Of a DNA stretch of 64,000 bases, positions 11,652-22,536 are shown one piece after another. Numbering within the stretch: position 1 is the stretch's first letter; each line of letters opens with the position of its first letter. Below the pieces are notes generated by a model that saw nothing but the letters and a program-made list of their open reading frames with translations, was not told the origin of the DNA and searched no databases. The stretch lies in the NCBI GenBank assembly GCA_958430865.1, contig CAUDNR010001946.1:16004-80003 (forward strand). Direction: 5' to 3'. The translations under genes were made by a program, and so were the position numbers. This DNA comes from Entrophospora sp. SA101. Taxonomy: Eukaryota > Glomeromycota > Glomeromycetes > Entrophosporales > Entrophosporaceae.

Positions 11652-13348
11652 ATGACATATTTAATAGAGTCGGATTATATTGGTGAAGTTGCGCTTAGCA
11701 ACTTAAAGTATTATAAATATTCAGCCATTGACAAATCGCCAACTTCAAATTATATTTTAAAACCATATTGGAATTGGGCAATAGAACTATTCCCGCTATG
11801 GATGGCGTGAGTTCATATCATATATACTTATTATTTATAAATGCTTATCATATTTGATCAATATATTTGCTAAAATATTAATTGAATCATTTCTTTAACT
11901 AGACCTAATTTAATTACACTATGTGGATTAGGATTTGTTTTTATAAATATGCTGTGTGTTATTTTTTGGATTCCTGATCTTGTTGGTCCTGGACCTACTT
12001 GGTTATATTGGAGGTAACAATAATAATAATCAATTGATCAGTTACTTAATTAGTTAATAATTTTTAATTTTTATTGAAGTATTGATCGATTAATAATAAT
12101 TCTGTAAATATCATAACATTAATTTCCAGCTTCCCAGTTGGATTATGGCTTTATTCAACTTTTGATAACGTGGATGGTAAACAAGCTAGAAGAACGGGAA
12201 CTTCGTCACCACTCGGAGAATTGTTTGATCATGGATGTGATGCATTGAATTGTTCTTTGGAATCTATAGTTCTGGCAGCATCATTTGGTTTAGGACATTC
12301 CGGATATGCTGCTTATTTTCTACTTTCACTAACAGTTCCGTTCTACATGTCTACATGGGAAGAATATCACACTGGTACTTTATATTTAGGTTATTTCAAT
12401 GGTCCAACTGAAGGCATTATAATTGCTTGTATTGCTATATGCGTATCTGCAATTGTTGGTAAGTTTATTTTTAATTTTTGGAAGAAATATTTATTTTTGA
12501 ATTCTTGGGTTGATTGTGTTTTTTATAGGACCACAATTGTGGATGAAAGAATTACATGATATATTTGGTGAACTTGTGCCATCTTTCATACCGGCTAGCA
12601 CTAAACTAATGGATTTGATGATTATTGCAATAACCATAACAGTATTTATTATCCATATTCCCGCATGGTAAGTAAAGATTTATAAATAATAATGTGGATT
12701 ATGATATATTAAAATAACACTAATGATAATGATATTCATAATAACCACATGATTATTATTATCATTGTAGCTTGTATAATGTATATGTAGCATGTAAAGC
12801 TAAGGATAAATCTTTTTTGGCAACACTTCCTCAATTATTTGCAATAGTATTGTATTCATTCTGTGGATATTTATGGCTTTCATCACCAAATTCATACATT
12901 TTGAAAAATCAACATTTCATTCTTTTTACTCTAACAGTCGGGATTGTGTTTGGACGTGTTGCAACCAAGATCATTTTGGCTCACGTAACTAAAATGCCAT
13001 TTCCCATGTACACCGTTCTTCTAATACCTTTATTTTTAGGTGCCGTCCTTACCAATTTTCCTCGTTTCTTTGGGACGTAAGTATTTCTTTCTTATTATTA
13101 CAATAAAAAATAGTACGTTATTGTTAATTATAATATCTTATATTTTACTCTGGTGTATTTCAATAACAAACAGTAAAGAAATTTTATCAGAAACTGCTGA
13201 ATATATATATCTATGGGCATACTTCGCTTTTGCCACGATCGCCTATTTTCATTGGGCTTTCCTTGTGATTGATAGATTCTGTGCTCATCTAAAGATTCAG
13301 TGTCTTCGAATTCCTTATAGAACAAAAGGTCCGAAAAAAAATCTTTAA
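11652..13348 (+). CDS. Choline/ethanolaminephosphotransferase, CDP-alcohol family (copy A)
   Basis: The final Kennedy-pathway enzyme transfers phosphocholine or phosphoethanolamine from its CDP derivative to diacylglycerol. Six exons (11652-11806, 11903-12013, 12130-12458, 12529-12667, 12771-13076, 13174-13348) encode 404 aa; yeast Cpt1/Ept1 are about 390 and human CHPT1/CEPT1 about 406-416. The signature DGx2ARx8Gx3Dx3D is intact: Asp104-Gly105, Ala108-Arg109, Gly118, Asp122 and Asp126 (DGKQARRTG then LGELFDHGCD). Many hydrophobic segments follow, as expected for an ER membrane enzyme. Sequence alone does not decide choline versus ethanolamine preference, so no symbol is given. Inverted copy at 48388-50084. 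Confidence 0.94.
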
Positions 13349-13769
13349 ATTTTTAAATTTTTTTTTTTTTTTTTGAAAATTTTCATACAAAAACATCAAT
13401 CTAATTTATAATATAAATAATTAGTAATTTAATAATAATTAATAATAATTTAATAATATTTAATAATTTAATAATTAATAATAGATAATAGATTAAATAG
13501 TTGGTTAATTAAATAAAAATAAATTAAAGGCATTTTAACTTACATAATACTCTATTATCATTTTTTTATTTTATTATTTAAAATAAATATTTTAGATGAT
13601 GAAGATGATGAGCGTCAACCTCTACTATCCTAGAAATATAATATCTACATACATATGACCATTTCATTTCCACTTCCACTTCCATTTCCACTTTTATTTT
13701 TCTCTTCAAAATTTCTTTTATTATACTTGAAAATAAGCAGATCATCTTTTTAAAGGAGAAAGAAAGAAG
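13349..13769. other. 3' flank of the CDP-alcohol phosphotransferase gene
   Basis: It has a T run (13361-13375), many TAAT/TTAATAA repeats and a purine/pyrimidine stretch near 13660-13700. An open frame on the - strand over this stretch is low-complexity and unsupported. Inverse from 47967 to 48387. Confidence 0.5.
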
Positions 13770-13796
13770 AATTATATTTATTACCTCAAACAGCAC
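13770..13796 (-). other. 27-nt inverted insert at the A/B junction
   Basis: The reverse complement of 13770-13796 equals 4236-4262 exactly (27 nt, starting gtgctgtttgaggtaataaa). Beyond it, a shared cttctttctttc stretch links the insert to the end of unit A. At the other side, 'gcac' (13793-13796) is common to the insert and the first bases of unit B. The identical sequence in unit B is at 17109-17135. This is a three-part breakpoint with microhomology on both sides. Confidence 0.85.
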
Positions 13797-13940
13797 AATT
13801 ATTTGAGCAAAAAAAAATAAAACCTAAATAATTAATTTATTTAATGATCAAATGAAATTATAGAGATAGTGGAACAAATTATTTTGAAATCAATGAAAAG
13901 ATGAAAATAATATACTAAAATTTTATTATGATAGAACAGA

Positions 13941-13982
<42 letters not shown>

Positions 13983-14012
13983 CCTTGACCAAAAAAAACT
14001 TTTTTTTTAATT

Positions 14013-15690
14013 TTATTGTACTGCTCTTCTTTGAGCTGCTCTTTTTTCTGTTTGTGCCTTGAAACCTGTTATTTATTATAGGGTGAAAAATACATACATA
14101 TATATTATATATGTATATCATTATATATATGTCAAAAGTTTTAAGAATAATATAAATAAAATTACCAGTTTTAATTGCAGAAACTGATCTAGTAGATCCA
14201 CAACTTTCACATTGTTGAAAGAAAATACGATTTTCTTTTGTAAGGATCGTATCTGGTGATTTACATGTTTTACATGTAACATATTCAACTTTTAAGAATA
14301 AATTAATAAATAAATAAATATATATACATAAGTATTTGATCTAATAAGAATAAATAATATATTAAAACATAACAGTAATTTTAATATATAAAATAGTACC
14401 AATATATCGGCGTAAAACATTTTCAATTTGTTTTTGTTGAAAACGCCCTTTAATTACAAGTCTTTGCATTCCATCAATCGATCCACTTGTTCCCAATTCA
14501 GCAAACAAAAATTGAATAACATGTTCAGGTTGTCTATGCATCCTGATTAATAATAATGATGATGAATTGTTAATTGTTATTTTAATAAATTTCTTCAAAT
14601 TCCTAAAAGAATAAAGAACAAACAGAAACCTTTTACAAATATCAGAAACATTGGCAAATATTGTTTTTTTATTTCCATCACGATGTACTGATGGAGGAAC
14701 AATTGTGTATCTTTTCTTTTCGCCTGCAAGTTCAGGATTATTTTGACGAAGTATTTGGAACACTCTTCTTAAGAGCTAATTATTCAAGTAAAGAATTATT
14801 TCAGTCATCAAAGATTAATAATAGAATGAATTATATCATTGTTTCTTTCTAAAAAGAATTAAATTTTATCAGTTTACTTCTTGATATGTATAATCACGAT
14901 TTGAATCGTGCCATTCTTCTTTAATTTCTTTTACTTCTGTTTCATTTTGTTCAGCTTCTTGTGCAAATATATCTTCATCTGACTTTTCATCATCGTCCTC
15001 TTTTAATTGTTTTTCAAAATCTGCTAGATCTGCTGTCTTCTTCTTTCTTTTCTTTTTAGTAGATGATAAATCACCAACTTCACCACCATCTACGACAACC
15101 TCTTCAGCTTTATCTTTCTAATAAATATACATGCAACATATTTTATAATGTTCAGGAGAGAAAAAAAAAGAATGGAATTCATTATTACTATTATTATATG
15201 ATAATTATTACATCTATTATTTATTATTTACATCAACAGTTTTCTTTTTTTTCTTTTTCTTCATATTATCAAATATTGCTGCTTCATCATCATCATCATC
15301 AATTTTATCCTCGGTCCCAACTTGTTCTGTATATATCAATATAAATATTGTCTTATATCATAAAATTTAAAAATAATCAAAGATCATAATACATTACAAT
15401 TATCAAGAAACGAACCTTTTTTATTTTCTAGATTTTTCTCTTTCTCTTCGTCATTTTGTTCATCGTCTTTGAATGTTACTTTTGATTTGTTTGTTTTTTT
15501 CTTTTTTAAAGTGTGGTCAAATGTAAACTAGAAAAATATATTTATTTTACATGATAAATGACTTCTTTTCAATATAACCTATTTTTATTATATATAATAG
15601 ATAAACTTTTAAATTGTCAATTACTTCTTCAGTATTTTCTTCCTCTTCCTCTTGGGTTTTTTGATTGACGACTTCTTCTGTGTCCGACAT
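14013..15690 (-). CDS. SUI3: Translation initiation factor eIF2 subunit beta (copy B)
   Basis: This is identical in all exons and introns to the gene at 1140-2817 and shifted by 12873. It is complete, with the same eight exons, about 325 aa and C2-C2 zinc finger. It sits in the direct repeat between the CDP-alcohol phosphotransferase gene and the assembly gap. Its downstream flank is foreign from 13792 inward, so any 3' element beyond about 220 nt past the stop differs from the other copies. If the duplication is real, it gives a third dose of this eIF2 subunit. Confidence 0.93.
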
Positions 15691-17183
15691 TATTATTTAT
15701 TATTATTTGATTCGACAAGTATTCTGATGATTTTTTATATAAATAGAACTCGACTGCGCCTCGAAAAATTGTGATTTCATTTAGAAAAAAAAAAATTTTT
15801 TTAAAAATCCATATTTTTATTACGATAAGCCGAATCACAAAGATGGGATCGACTTATCAAAATTCGGTTTATGATGGATGATTCACAATTATAATTAGTA
15901 ATAACACTATAAGACGAATTTTATAACCATCAACATCAAACAAATCTTCAAGTTCAGTTTATCAAATTATCTTATAAACAAGATAATTTTATTAATTATG
16001 TTTTTGGTTAACCAATTTTGTATCGTTATAAAGCGAAAATTGGTTTACAGTGGTTCGGCTTATCGAGGTTTGACTGTATCAATGTGAGACGCTAACCAAA
16101 TTGGATAAATAACGCAAATAACTACCAAATTTGGTTAGCACGCGCATCGATTTTTATACTGCGGGACAAATTTTTGCACCTGATCAAGCTTATTATAACA
16201 TTCAAAGTCCGATTATTGGAAAACTTAATGCTAATCAACAAATCAAATTTATAAATGAATTAACATGTCTTATTTTCATAAATTGATAACAAATTTGTTC
16301 TTTTTACGCGAAATATATATAAGTAATTTCTCCAGCAGTTCACAAATAGAAGCTTACTTCAAAGAACATATTGATTGGTCACTAATTTAGAAATTTAGAA
16401 AAGATGCAGATAGCTTCACAGGTGATAGGGTTGTTGAACATTTTAATTATAAGGCAGCACTTGAAAAAATAATTTCGTCAGATGATTTAAATTGTGTTAA
16501 TTTTGAGAGGGGTCGAGTGCAAAACCCTGAGTAAACAGGCTTAGTCCGCTTTGTTTGTGATAGCAGAGTCCGCCTTCCTTGGGATGTGTAAATATTGAAA
16601 ATTGATTCATTTTAATTATATATTACCATGTTGCCGCTGGGGATCTGCCTCACTGGTGGTTAGGCTCCGTTTAACCTAATTTAGTTTTAAAGCATATTAA
16701 TATTAACATAGTTTTTTTTATTTGAGGATGAAAATCATCATCATAACTTTTAATAATCGAATCTGTCTGTCAAGGTTAGCGAATCATCATTTGTATTTTT
16801 ACATTTTGTAAGGACTTGATTTTAATGTTTTAAATAGTTGAATTGTTCTTTACATGCATTAAATAAAAACCATGAGGAAAAAGAGATTCACACTATCATA
16901 ACTACAATAACTAGTATTAAAAGACAATATAAATTTGATGATAATAACAACAACAACTAAGATCTGCAAGTTATATTTATTATTTTCTATTAATAAATTG
17001 AAATTTTCTGAATTACCATTCTCCTATTGTGATAGGAGAGCCTATGGCAGAGAATTTGAATATGAGTATTCAGATGATGATAATCAACATATAGTAGTAA
17101 TGGACCTTGTGCTGTTTGAGGTAATAAATATAATTACTCTTCTTTCTTTCAGGAACTAAAAAATTTGACTGATGATGAATGAG
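15691..17183. other. Upstream region of eIF2-beta copy B
   Basis: This repeats 2818-4310: the foldback remnant (15823-16078), the hairpin (16091-16139) and decayed coding fragments, cut off by the assembly gap. No additional gene. Confidence 0.8.
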
Positions 17184-18183
17184 NNNNNNNNNNNNNNNNN
17201 NNNNNNNNNNNNNNNNNNNNNNNNNNNNNNNNNNNNNNNNNNNNNNNNNNNNNNNNNNNNNNNNNNNNNNNNNNNNNNNNNNNNNNNNNNNNNNNNNNNN
17301 NNNNNNNNNNNNNNNNNNNNNNNNNNNNNNNNNNNNNNNNNNNNNNNNNNNNNNNNNNNNNNNNNNNNNNNNNNNNNNNNNNNNNNNNNNNNNNNNNNNN
17401 NNNNNNNNNNNNNNNNNNNNNNNNNNNNNNNNNNNNNNNNNNNNNNNNNNNNNNNNNNNNNNNNNNNNNNNNNNNNNNNNNNNNNNNNNNNNNNNNNNNN
17501 NNNNNNNNNNNNNNNNNNNNNNNNNNNNNNNNNNNNNNNNNNNNNNNNNNNNNNNNNNNNNNNNNNNNNNNNNNNNNNNNNNNNNNNNNNNNNNNNNNNN
17601 NNNNNNNNNNNNNNNNNNNNNNNNNNNNNNNNNNNNNNNNNNNNNNNNNNNNNNNNNNNNNNNNNNNNNNNNNNNNNNNNNNNNNNNNNNNNNNNNNNNN
17701 NNNNNNNNNNNNNNNNNNNNNNNNNNNNNNNNNNNNNNNNNNNNNNNNNNNNNNNNNNNNNNNNNNNNNNNNNNNNNNNNNNNNNNNNNNNNNNNNNNNN
17801 NNNNNNNNNNNNNNNNNNNNNNNNNNNNNNNNNNNNNNNNNNNNNNNNNNNNNNNNNNNNNNNNNNNNNNNNNNNNNNNNNNNNNNNNNNNNNNNNNNNN
17901 NNNNNNNNNNNNNNNNNNNNNNNNNNNNNNNNNNNNNNNNNNNNNNNNNNNNNNNNNNNNNNNNNNNNNNNNNNNNNNNNNNNNNNNNNNNNNNNNNNNN
18001 NNNNNNNNNNNNNNNNNNNNNNNNNNNNNNNNNNNNNNNNNNNNNNNNNNNNNNNNNNNNNNNNNNNNNNNNNNNNNNNNNNNNNNNNNNNNNNNNNNNN
18101 NNNNNNNNNNNNNNNNNNNNNNNNNNNNNNNNNNNNNNNNNNNNNNNNNNNNNNNNNNNNNNNNNNNNNNNNNNNNNNNNNNN
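17184..18183. other. Assembly gap of exactly 1000 N
   Basis: The run of Ns is exactly 1000 long, which points to a fixed placeholder rather than a measured gap. Long open frames across it are artefacts. It separates unit B from single-copy sequence, so the adjacency of the two sides is a scaffolding inference, not read through. Confidence 0.99.
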
Positions 18184-18286
18184 CGTCATTATCCAGAATA
18201 ATATGTGTTACAGAAATAAATCCAAGGACAACAGACTTATGACTCGTGGGAAACATACCATGAATCCTACTCATTCTAACCATCAC
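18184..18286 (-). CDS. Possible gene fragment entering the assembly gap
   Basis: An open frame starts at an ATG at 18286 and runs into the Ns: MMVRMSRIHGMFPTS, then a hydrophobic stretch ending THIILDND, about 34 residues visible. It may be the 5' end of a gene hidden by the gap. No family is recognised, and with so little sequence it may be chance. Confidence 0.2.
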
Positions 18287-18701
18287 CTTGTTATTTTATT
18301 TTGAGAAGTATTCACAATATCAGAATCAGAATAAGCATAAGCACATTATTGACAAAGGGTATAATAGAATTTTGTTGTCATTTTTAATAATGGGATATGG
18401 AATTTTATGAATTCGAGTACATCTAACTATTAAATTTGATACATGAAGATAAAAATAGAGTATTTTGGTAAAATAATACCATAATGAGTAGAAATTAGTT
18501 CAATATGATGATATATATTAATCAGCTTTTCCTTTAAAGGTTCCATGCTGGAAAATTATGAAATGATAAAATTGTAATTACATTCAAAACTCAGTCCTAA
18601 TGTATTTATACAAAATAATATAAATATAAAATTAGGACACAAGATTAAAAAACTTTAATTTTTAAGGTTGTAAATACATATAAATAATCTTAATAGAGTT
18701 G
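18287..18701. other. AT-rich spacer, nothing recognised
   Basis: This noncoding-looking sequence lies between the gap edge and the 3' end of the kelch pseudogene. No conserved element was seen. Confidence 0.5.
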
Positions 18702-19608
18702 TCATGGACCAATACCACCAACATTATTATGAGTATTTCTGGGTTGTTGAGACTCTTGATCACTAGGTATTTCTACAATATTTCTTCTCTTTCGATATTT
18801 CACAATTATGAATGTCACTATCACACCTAATGTTATTCCAACTAAAAATGCAATTACTATTATTATTGATATTTGAACAGTGTTTAATGATGTTGTTGAT
18901 GTTGATTGCGATGTTGGTGTATCTGGTGGTGATGGTGGTGATGGTGGTGGTGTTACTGCAGATGCTGAATAATTTGCCTTCCAAATAAAATCTTTAATAT
19001 CAAGTATATAAGTGTTTGAAGTAGATGATTTTGGATTTGAAACATCATTTGTAATATTTCCTATATACATATGCAATTTATTAATTAATTATTAATTAGC
19101 TTCAAAGTTGAAAAAACAAAAATTTTTTAAAAAGTAAAAAATCTACCAAAACTTATTATCATTTGATCTCCAATTAAATTAGCTGAATGATATGTTACAG
19201 GTAGGGCACGATTAACATTTGAAAAATTAGGTGCTGACCATTGAAAAGGATTTGTGGTTGTATCTAGCACTAGAAGTTCAGGAAGTGCAGTGGTTCCTAC
19301 AGGCCATCCACTACCACCATAAACAATTATCCTTCCATCCTTTGCTATGCAACATATATAATTTTAGTATATTTTTTAAAAAAAATTCTAAAAAATTTTA
19401 AATTAAAAATTTATTACAAAGTACAGCTGAATGACCATCTCGAGATTGGATTTGTGATGGTCCACTTGCTATCTAAAATTTTCATCAAGTGTAAGAAAAT
19501 TGAAACTAAATTGTTTATTTTTCATAAAGAATCTAGTAAACTTTATATTTTAATTGATTAAATATTTACCATAATTGTCCATCTTCATTGTAATTACATA
19601 CGTATCTA
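18702..19608 (-). pseudogene. 5'-truncated kelch/transmembrane protein copy
   Basis: This is a diverged inverted paralogue of the 3' part of the gene at 20867-22536. Introns and exons align from about 19608 down. Exon-equivalents at about 19418-19472, 19147-19365 and 18702-19069 stay open and include one kelch motif (IIVYGGS), a Pro/Ser/Thr stalk, a membrane helix (IIIVIAFLVGITLGVIVTF) and a basic tail (KYRKRR). The exon equivalent to 21655-21696 (about 19573-19608) has in-frame TAA and TGA in the phase used by the paralogue. The 705-nt first exon with signal peptide and most kelch repeats is absent. It is probably a dead partial duplicate, though a short TM protein from an internal ATG cannot be excluded. 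Confidence 0.6.
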
Positions 19609-20866
19609 AAGAAAATTTTTAATCGCTAGTTCCTTTGAATAACAATATATTGAGCAAATATATTTGTACTTTTTTATCTTTGCTTTCATTGTCTTCACCA
19701 CCATTATAATATAATCATCACCATCGTAACCATATTTTTTCTTTTCGAAAATTAAAATTGAAAAAACAATTAGATGCAATTAATTCCTACACTATTTTTT
19801 TTTTTCAAATCTCCTTTATCATCAATATCATTATAATCCCTCATTTGTTTATTCCTTCCGTTTCTTTCAATTTATCCCAAAATTGCTCTTGTAGTTAGTT
19901 TTCCCCAGGTTTTTCATAGGTAGAAGTTTTTTGCGACAAAAAGTAGCAATTTTTGCATTCAATAATATATAATTTAATCGTATAAAAATTTCATCTTTAT
20001 TTCATTTGTTTTTGGAAAATTCAGTTAAATTGCACTTCCACTAACTCATCAACAAATGAAGGTACTGTATCTGTGTGCTTTTTATTATTATTATAAATGC
20101 GGTTAGGCGGAGATTAGAAATGGCATTTTTGTTATTGTTATTTTTTTCCACTCATGTAATGCTACTAGTTTCAATAACTGTGAAATCGTTTGTTTTTTTT
20201 TATGCTAATGATTAAATTAATAATCACAAGTAGTAGTCAATTTAAATGGCATTTTTTTTATTCGAAATAATTATTATTTAAATGCGTGAAAATTATTTTA
20301 ATCAATCAATGATTAGATATTGTATAATAAGTACACAGAAAAATACAGCTTGTAGCCTAGGTCCTGTAGAACATGCAAGCAAAATTCCATGTTTCCTTGA
20401 GTTTCCGTATCATTTATTAATTAAATAAAGGAAATTCGATTATTTGGAAAAAAAATTTAATTCAAACTTTGCATGCGTAATTTACAGGACCTAAACCACC
20501 ACAAACTAATGTGTGTATTTAATATGAAATATTTGAACAATGAAAACAAAGTAACAAACAAATGATCAACAGCATGTATATTAATATTAATATTAATATT
20601 CTATCAAAAAATTTGAGTAAAATAAAGAAATATTACAACACCAATATCATTGGTGAAATACAATTTTTTTTAACGATAATCTATTTGTATGTTGTGTCAA
20701 AAAAATTTAATTTTTAAATTCACGACATGTACAAATATTTGCGTTTTTTTTTGTATATATTCATTTAAAAAATAATATCAATGAAATTCCTTTTAATGAT
20801 AAATATTTTTGCAAAAATTAATTGTAGTAATAGCGCATAATTGATATATTTAAAAGATAATAATCA
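19609..20866. other. Spacer between divergent kelch copies
   Basis: This AT-rich DNA has a foldback element (20358-20493), an (ATTAAT)n stretch near 20579-20601 and the presumed promoter of the downstream kelch gene. No ORF supported. Confidence 0.5.
20358..20493. mobile_element. Small foldback element (MITE-like)
   Basis: The arms taggtcctgta (20358-20368) and tacaggaccta (20483-20493) are perfect 11-bp inverted repeats. An inner imperfect continuation (acatgca / tgcatgcgt) extends them. About 136 bp in all with no coding capacity. No clear target-site duplication was identified. Confidence 0.45.
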
Positions 20867-22536
20867 ATGGGCTTGAATTTCAAAAATAGCAAACTTCAAT
20901 TAATATTTGTTATAATATTTATTATTAATAATGCATTTTCTGATTATAGTGCAACACGTTATGCAGCTGTTAGTGTAGTAGTGGATAACAAACTTTACGT
21001 TCTTGGAGGTATAAGCTTAGAAAAGACAGTATTTACAACAGATTCATTATTTTATGTGGATTTAACTAAAGATTTTGATGTCACAAATGTACCATGGGTA
21101 GAAAATGACAAATTACCTATAGGAAATGCTTGGTCTGTAGGTGCAGTTGGTGGATCAAATAAATCAACAATTTTTTTATTTGGTGGAATTATGAGAAATC
21201 AAATTACTGATAAATCTGATTTCACCAATTTGCTTTATGCATATGATGTAAATACAAAAGTTTGGAGTACTCCAAAAACAACTGGTACTGCACCTATGAT
21301 TAATCGTAGAGGAAGTAGTGCTGTTGCAGATGATAAAGGAAAAATGTATATTTTTGGTGGATTAGTAGATAAATTTACTGGATCTCCTACTGTTCGAATT
21401 TTTAATGACATGTATACATTGAATACAATAGACCTGACTTGGAGTCTAGTCTCTGCAACTAATCCACCATTGGCAACTTATGATAATACATCAACTTTAT
21501 TACCTGATGGTAGAATTGTAATTATTGGTGGAAGAGAGGAAGGAGCTGCAATTATGTTTAGCATGTATAAAGTATGCATTTATTTTATACATCTGTATGA
21601 AAATATTTATCATAAAGTAAAATAATATCTCATGTTAATATATTCATTTTATAGATAAAAATTTTTGATACAAATAGTTCAACTTGGTCAAATATGGTAA
21701 ATATTTAATCAATTGTTTACAGGATTCTTTATAAAAAAAAACAACTTATTTCAAATTTTCTTACACCTTGATGAAAATTTTAGATAGCAAATGGTTCATT
21801 AGATATCCAATCACGAATTGGACATTCAGCTGTACTTTGTAATAAATTTTTTAGATTTTTTTTTAAAAAATACTAAAATTATATATGTTGTATAGCAAAG
21901 GATGGAAGGATAATTGTTTATGGTGGTAGTAGATGGCCTGTAGAAATCACTGCACTTCCTGAACTTTTGGTACTAGATACAACCACAAATCCTTTTCAAT
22001 GGTCAGCACCTAATTTTTCAAATGTTGATCGCGCCCTACCTGTAAGATGGCATTCAGCTAATTTAATTGGAGATCAAATGATAATAAGTTTTGGTATATT
22101 TTTACTTTTTAAAAAACTTTTTATTTTTTCAACTTTGAAGTTAATTACTAAATTACATATGTATGTAGGAAATATTACAAATAATGTTTCAGGTCCAAAA
22201 TTACCTACTGCAAAAACTTATATACTTGATATTAAAGATCTTACTTGGAAGGAAAGTTATTCAGTACCTGCAGCACAATCACCATCAACACCAACACCAA
22301 CAACACCATCAATACCGAAACCAGATACATCAACATCAATAACATCATCAAACACTTTTCTAATATTAATAATAGTAATTGTAATTTTAGTTGGAATAAT
22401 ATTAGTTATAATAGCAACATTCATGATTGTAAGATATAGAAAGAAAAAAAATACAAGTGAAATCATAGAAATTCCTAATGATGAACAGCTTCAACATAGA
22501 AATACCCTATCTTATCCTACTACTCCAACTCGATAA
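20867..22536 (+). CDS. Secreted/membrane kelch-repeat beta-propeller protein
   Basis: Five exons (20867-21571, 21655-21696, 21784-21838, 21896-22093, 22169-22536) encode 455 aa. Residues 1-25 form a signal peptide (QLIFVIIFIINNAFS). The body carries kelch Gly-Gly motifs (LYVLGGI, IFLFGGI, MYIFGGL, IVIIGGR, IIVYGGS), so it should fold as a beta-propeller outside the cell or in the secretory lumen. A Pro/Ser/Thr stalk precedes one membrane helix (about 396-420), followed by a basic cytosolic tail (RYRKKK). This type I architecture is common among fungal kelch proteins. The ligand is unknown. A 5'-truncated inverted paralogue lies at 18702-19608. Confidence 0.85.

Larger units (their letters stand above)
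1..13774. repeat. Unit A: 13.77-kb segmental duplication, left arm of an inverted repeat
   Basis: Every open frame here recurs on the opposite strand at 47962-61735, and coordinates sum to 61736 at both ends and throughout, so there is no net insertion or deletion. The match includes the (AT)n tract near 69-94, the AATGAT repeat near 1080 and the TAA repeat near 9705. It ends at 13774: base 13775 (t) no longer pairs with 47961. The left boundary is unknown because homology runs to the first base of the window. It carries four genes: eIF2-beta, glutaminyl cyclase, the START protein and the CDP-alcohol phosphotransferase. Confidence 0.97.
13793..17183. repeat. Unit B: 3.39-kb direct copy of 920-4310
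   Basis: Offset to unit A is a constant 12873. It contains a complete eIF2-beta gene plus its upstream region and stops abruptly at the N run. In unit A the sequence continues past 4310 without a break, so the right end of B is set by the gap rather than by a visible repeat boundary. The same segment is also present inverted inside unit C (57426-60816), giving three copies in the window. Confidence 0.97.

Noticed and set aside
13578..13796. 72-codon frame spanning the A/B junction and its relative at 47949-48158
   Set aside because: Low-complexity noncoding 3' flank; the two versions differ only because they cross a breakpoint.
17149..18286. Four long open frames of 340-376 codons on both strands
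   Set aside because: They consist almost entirely of unknown residues because they run across the 1000-N gap.
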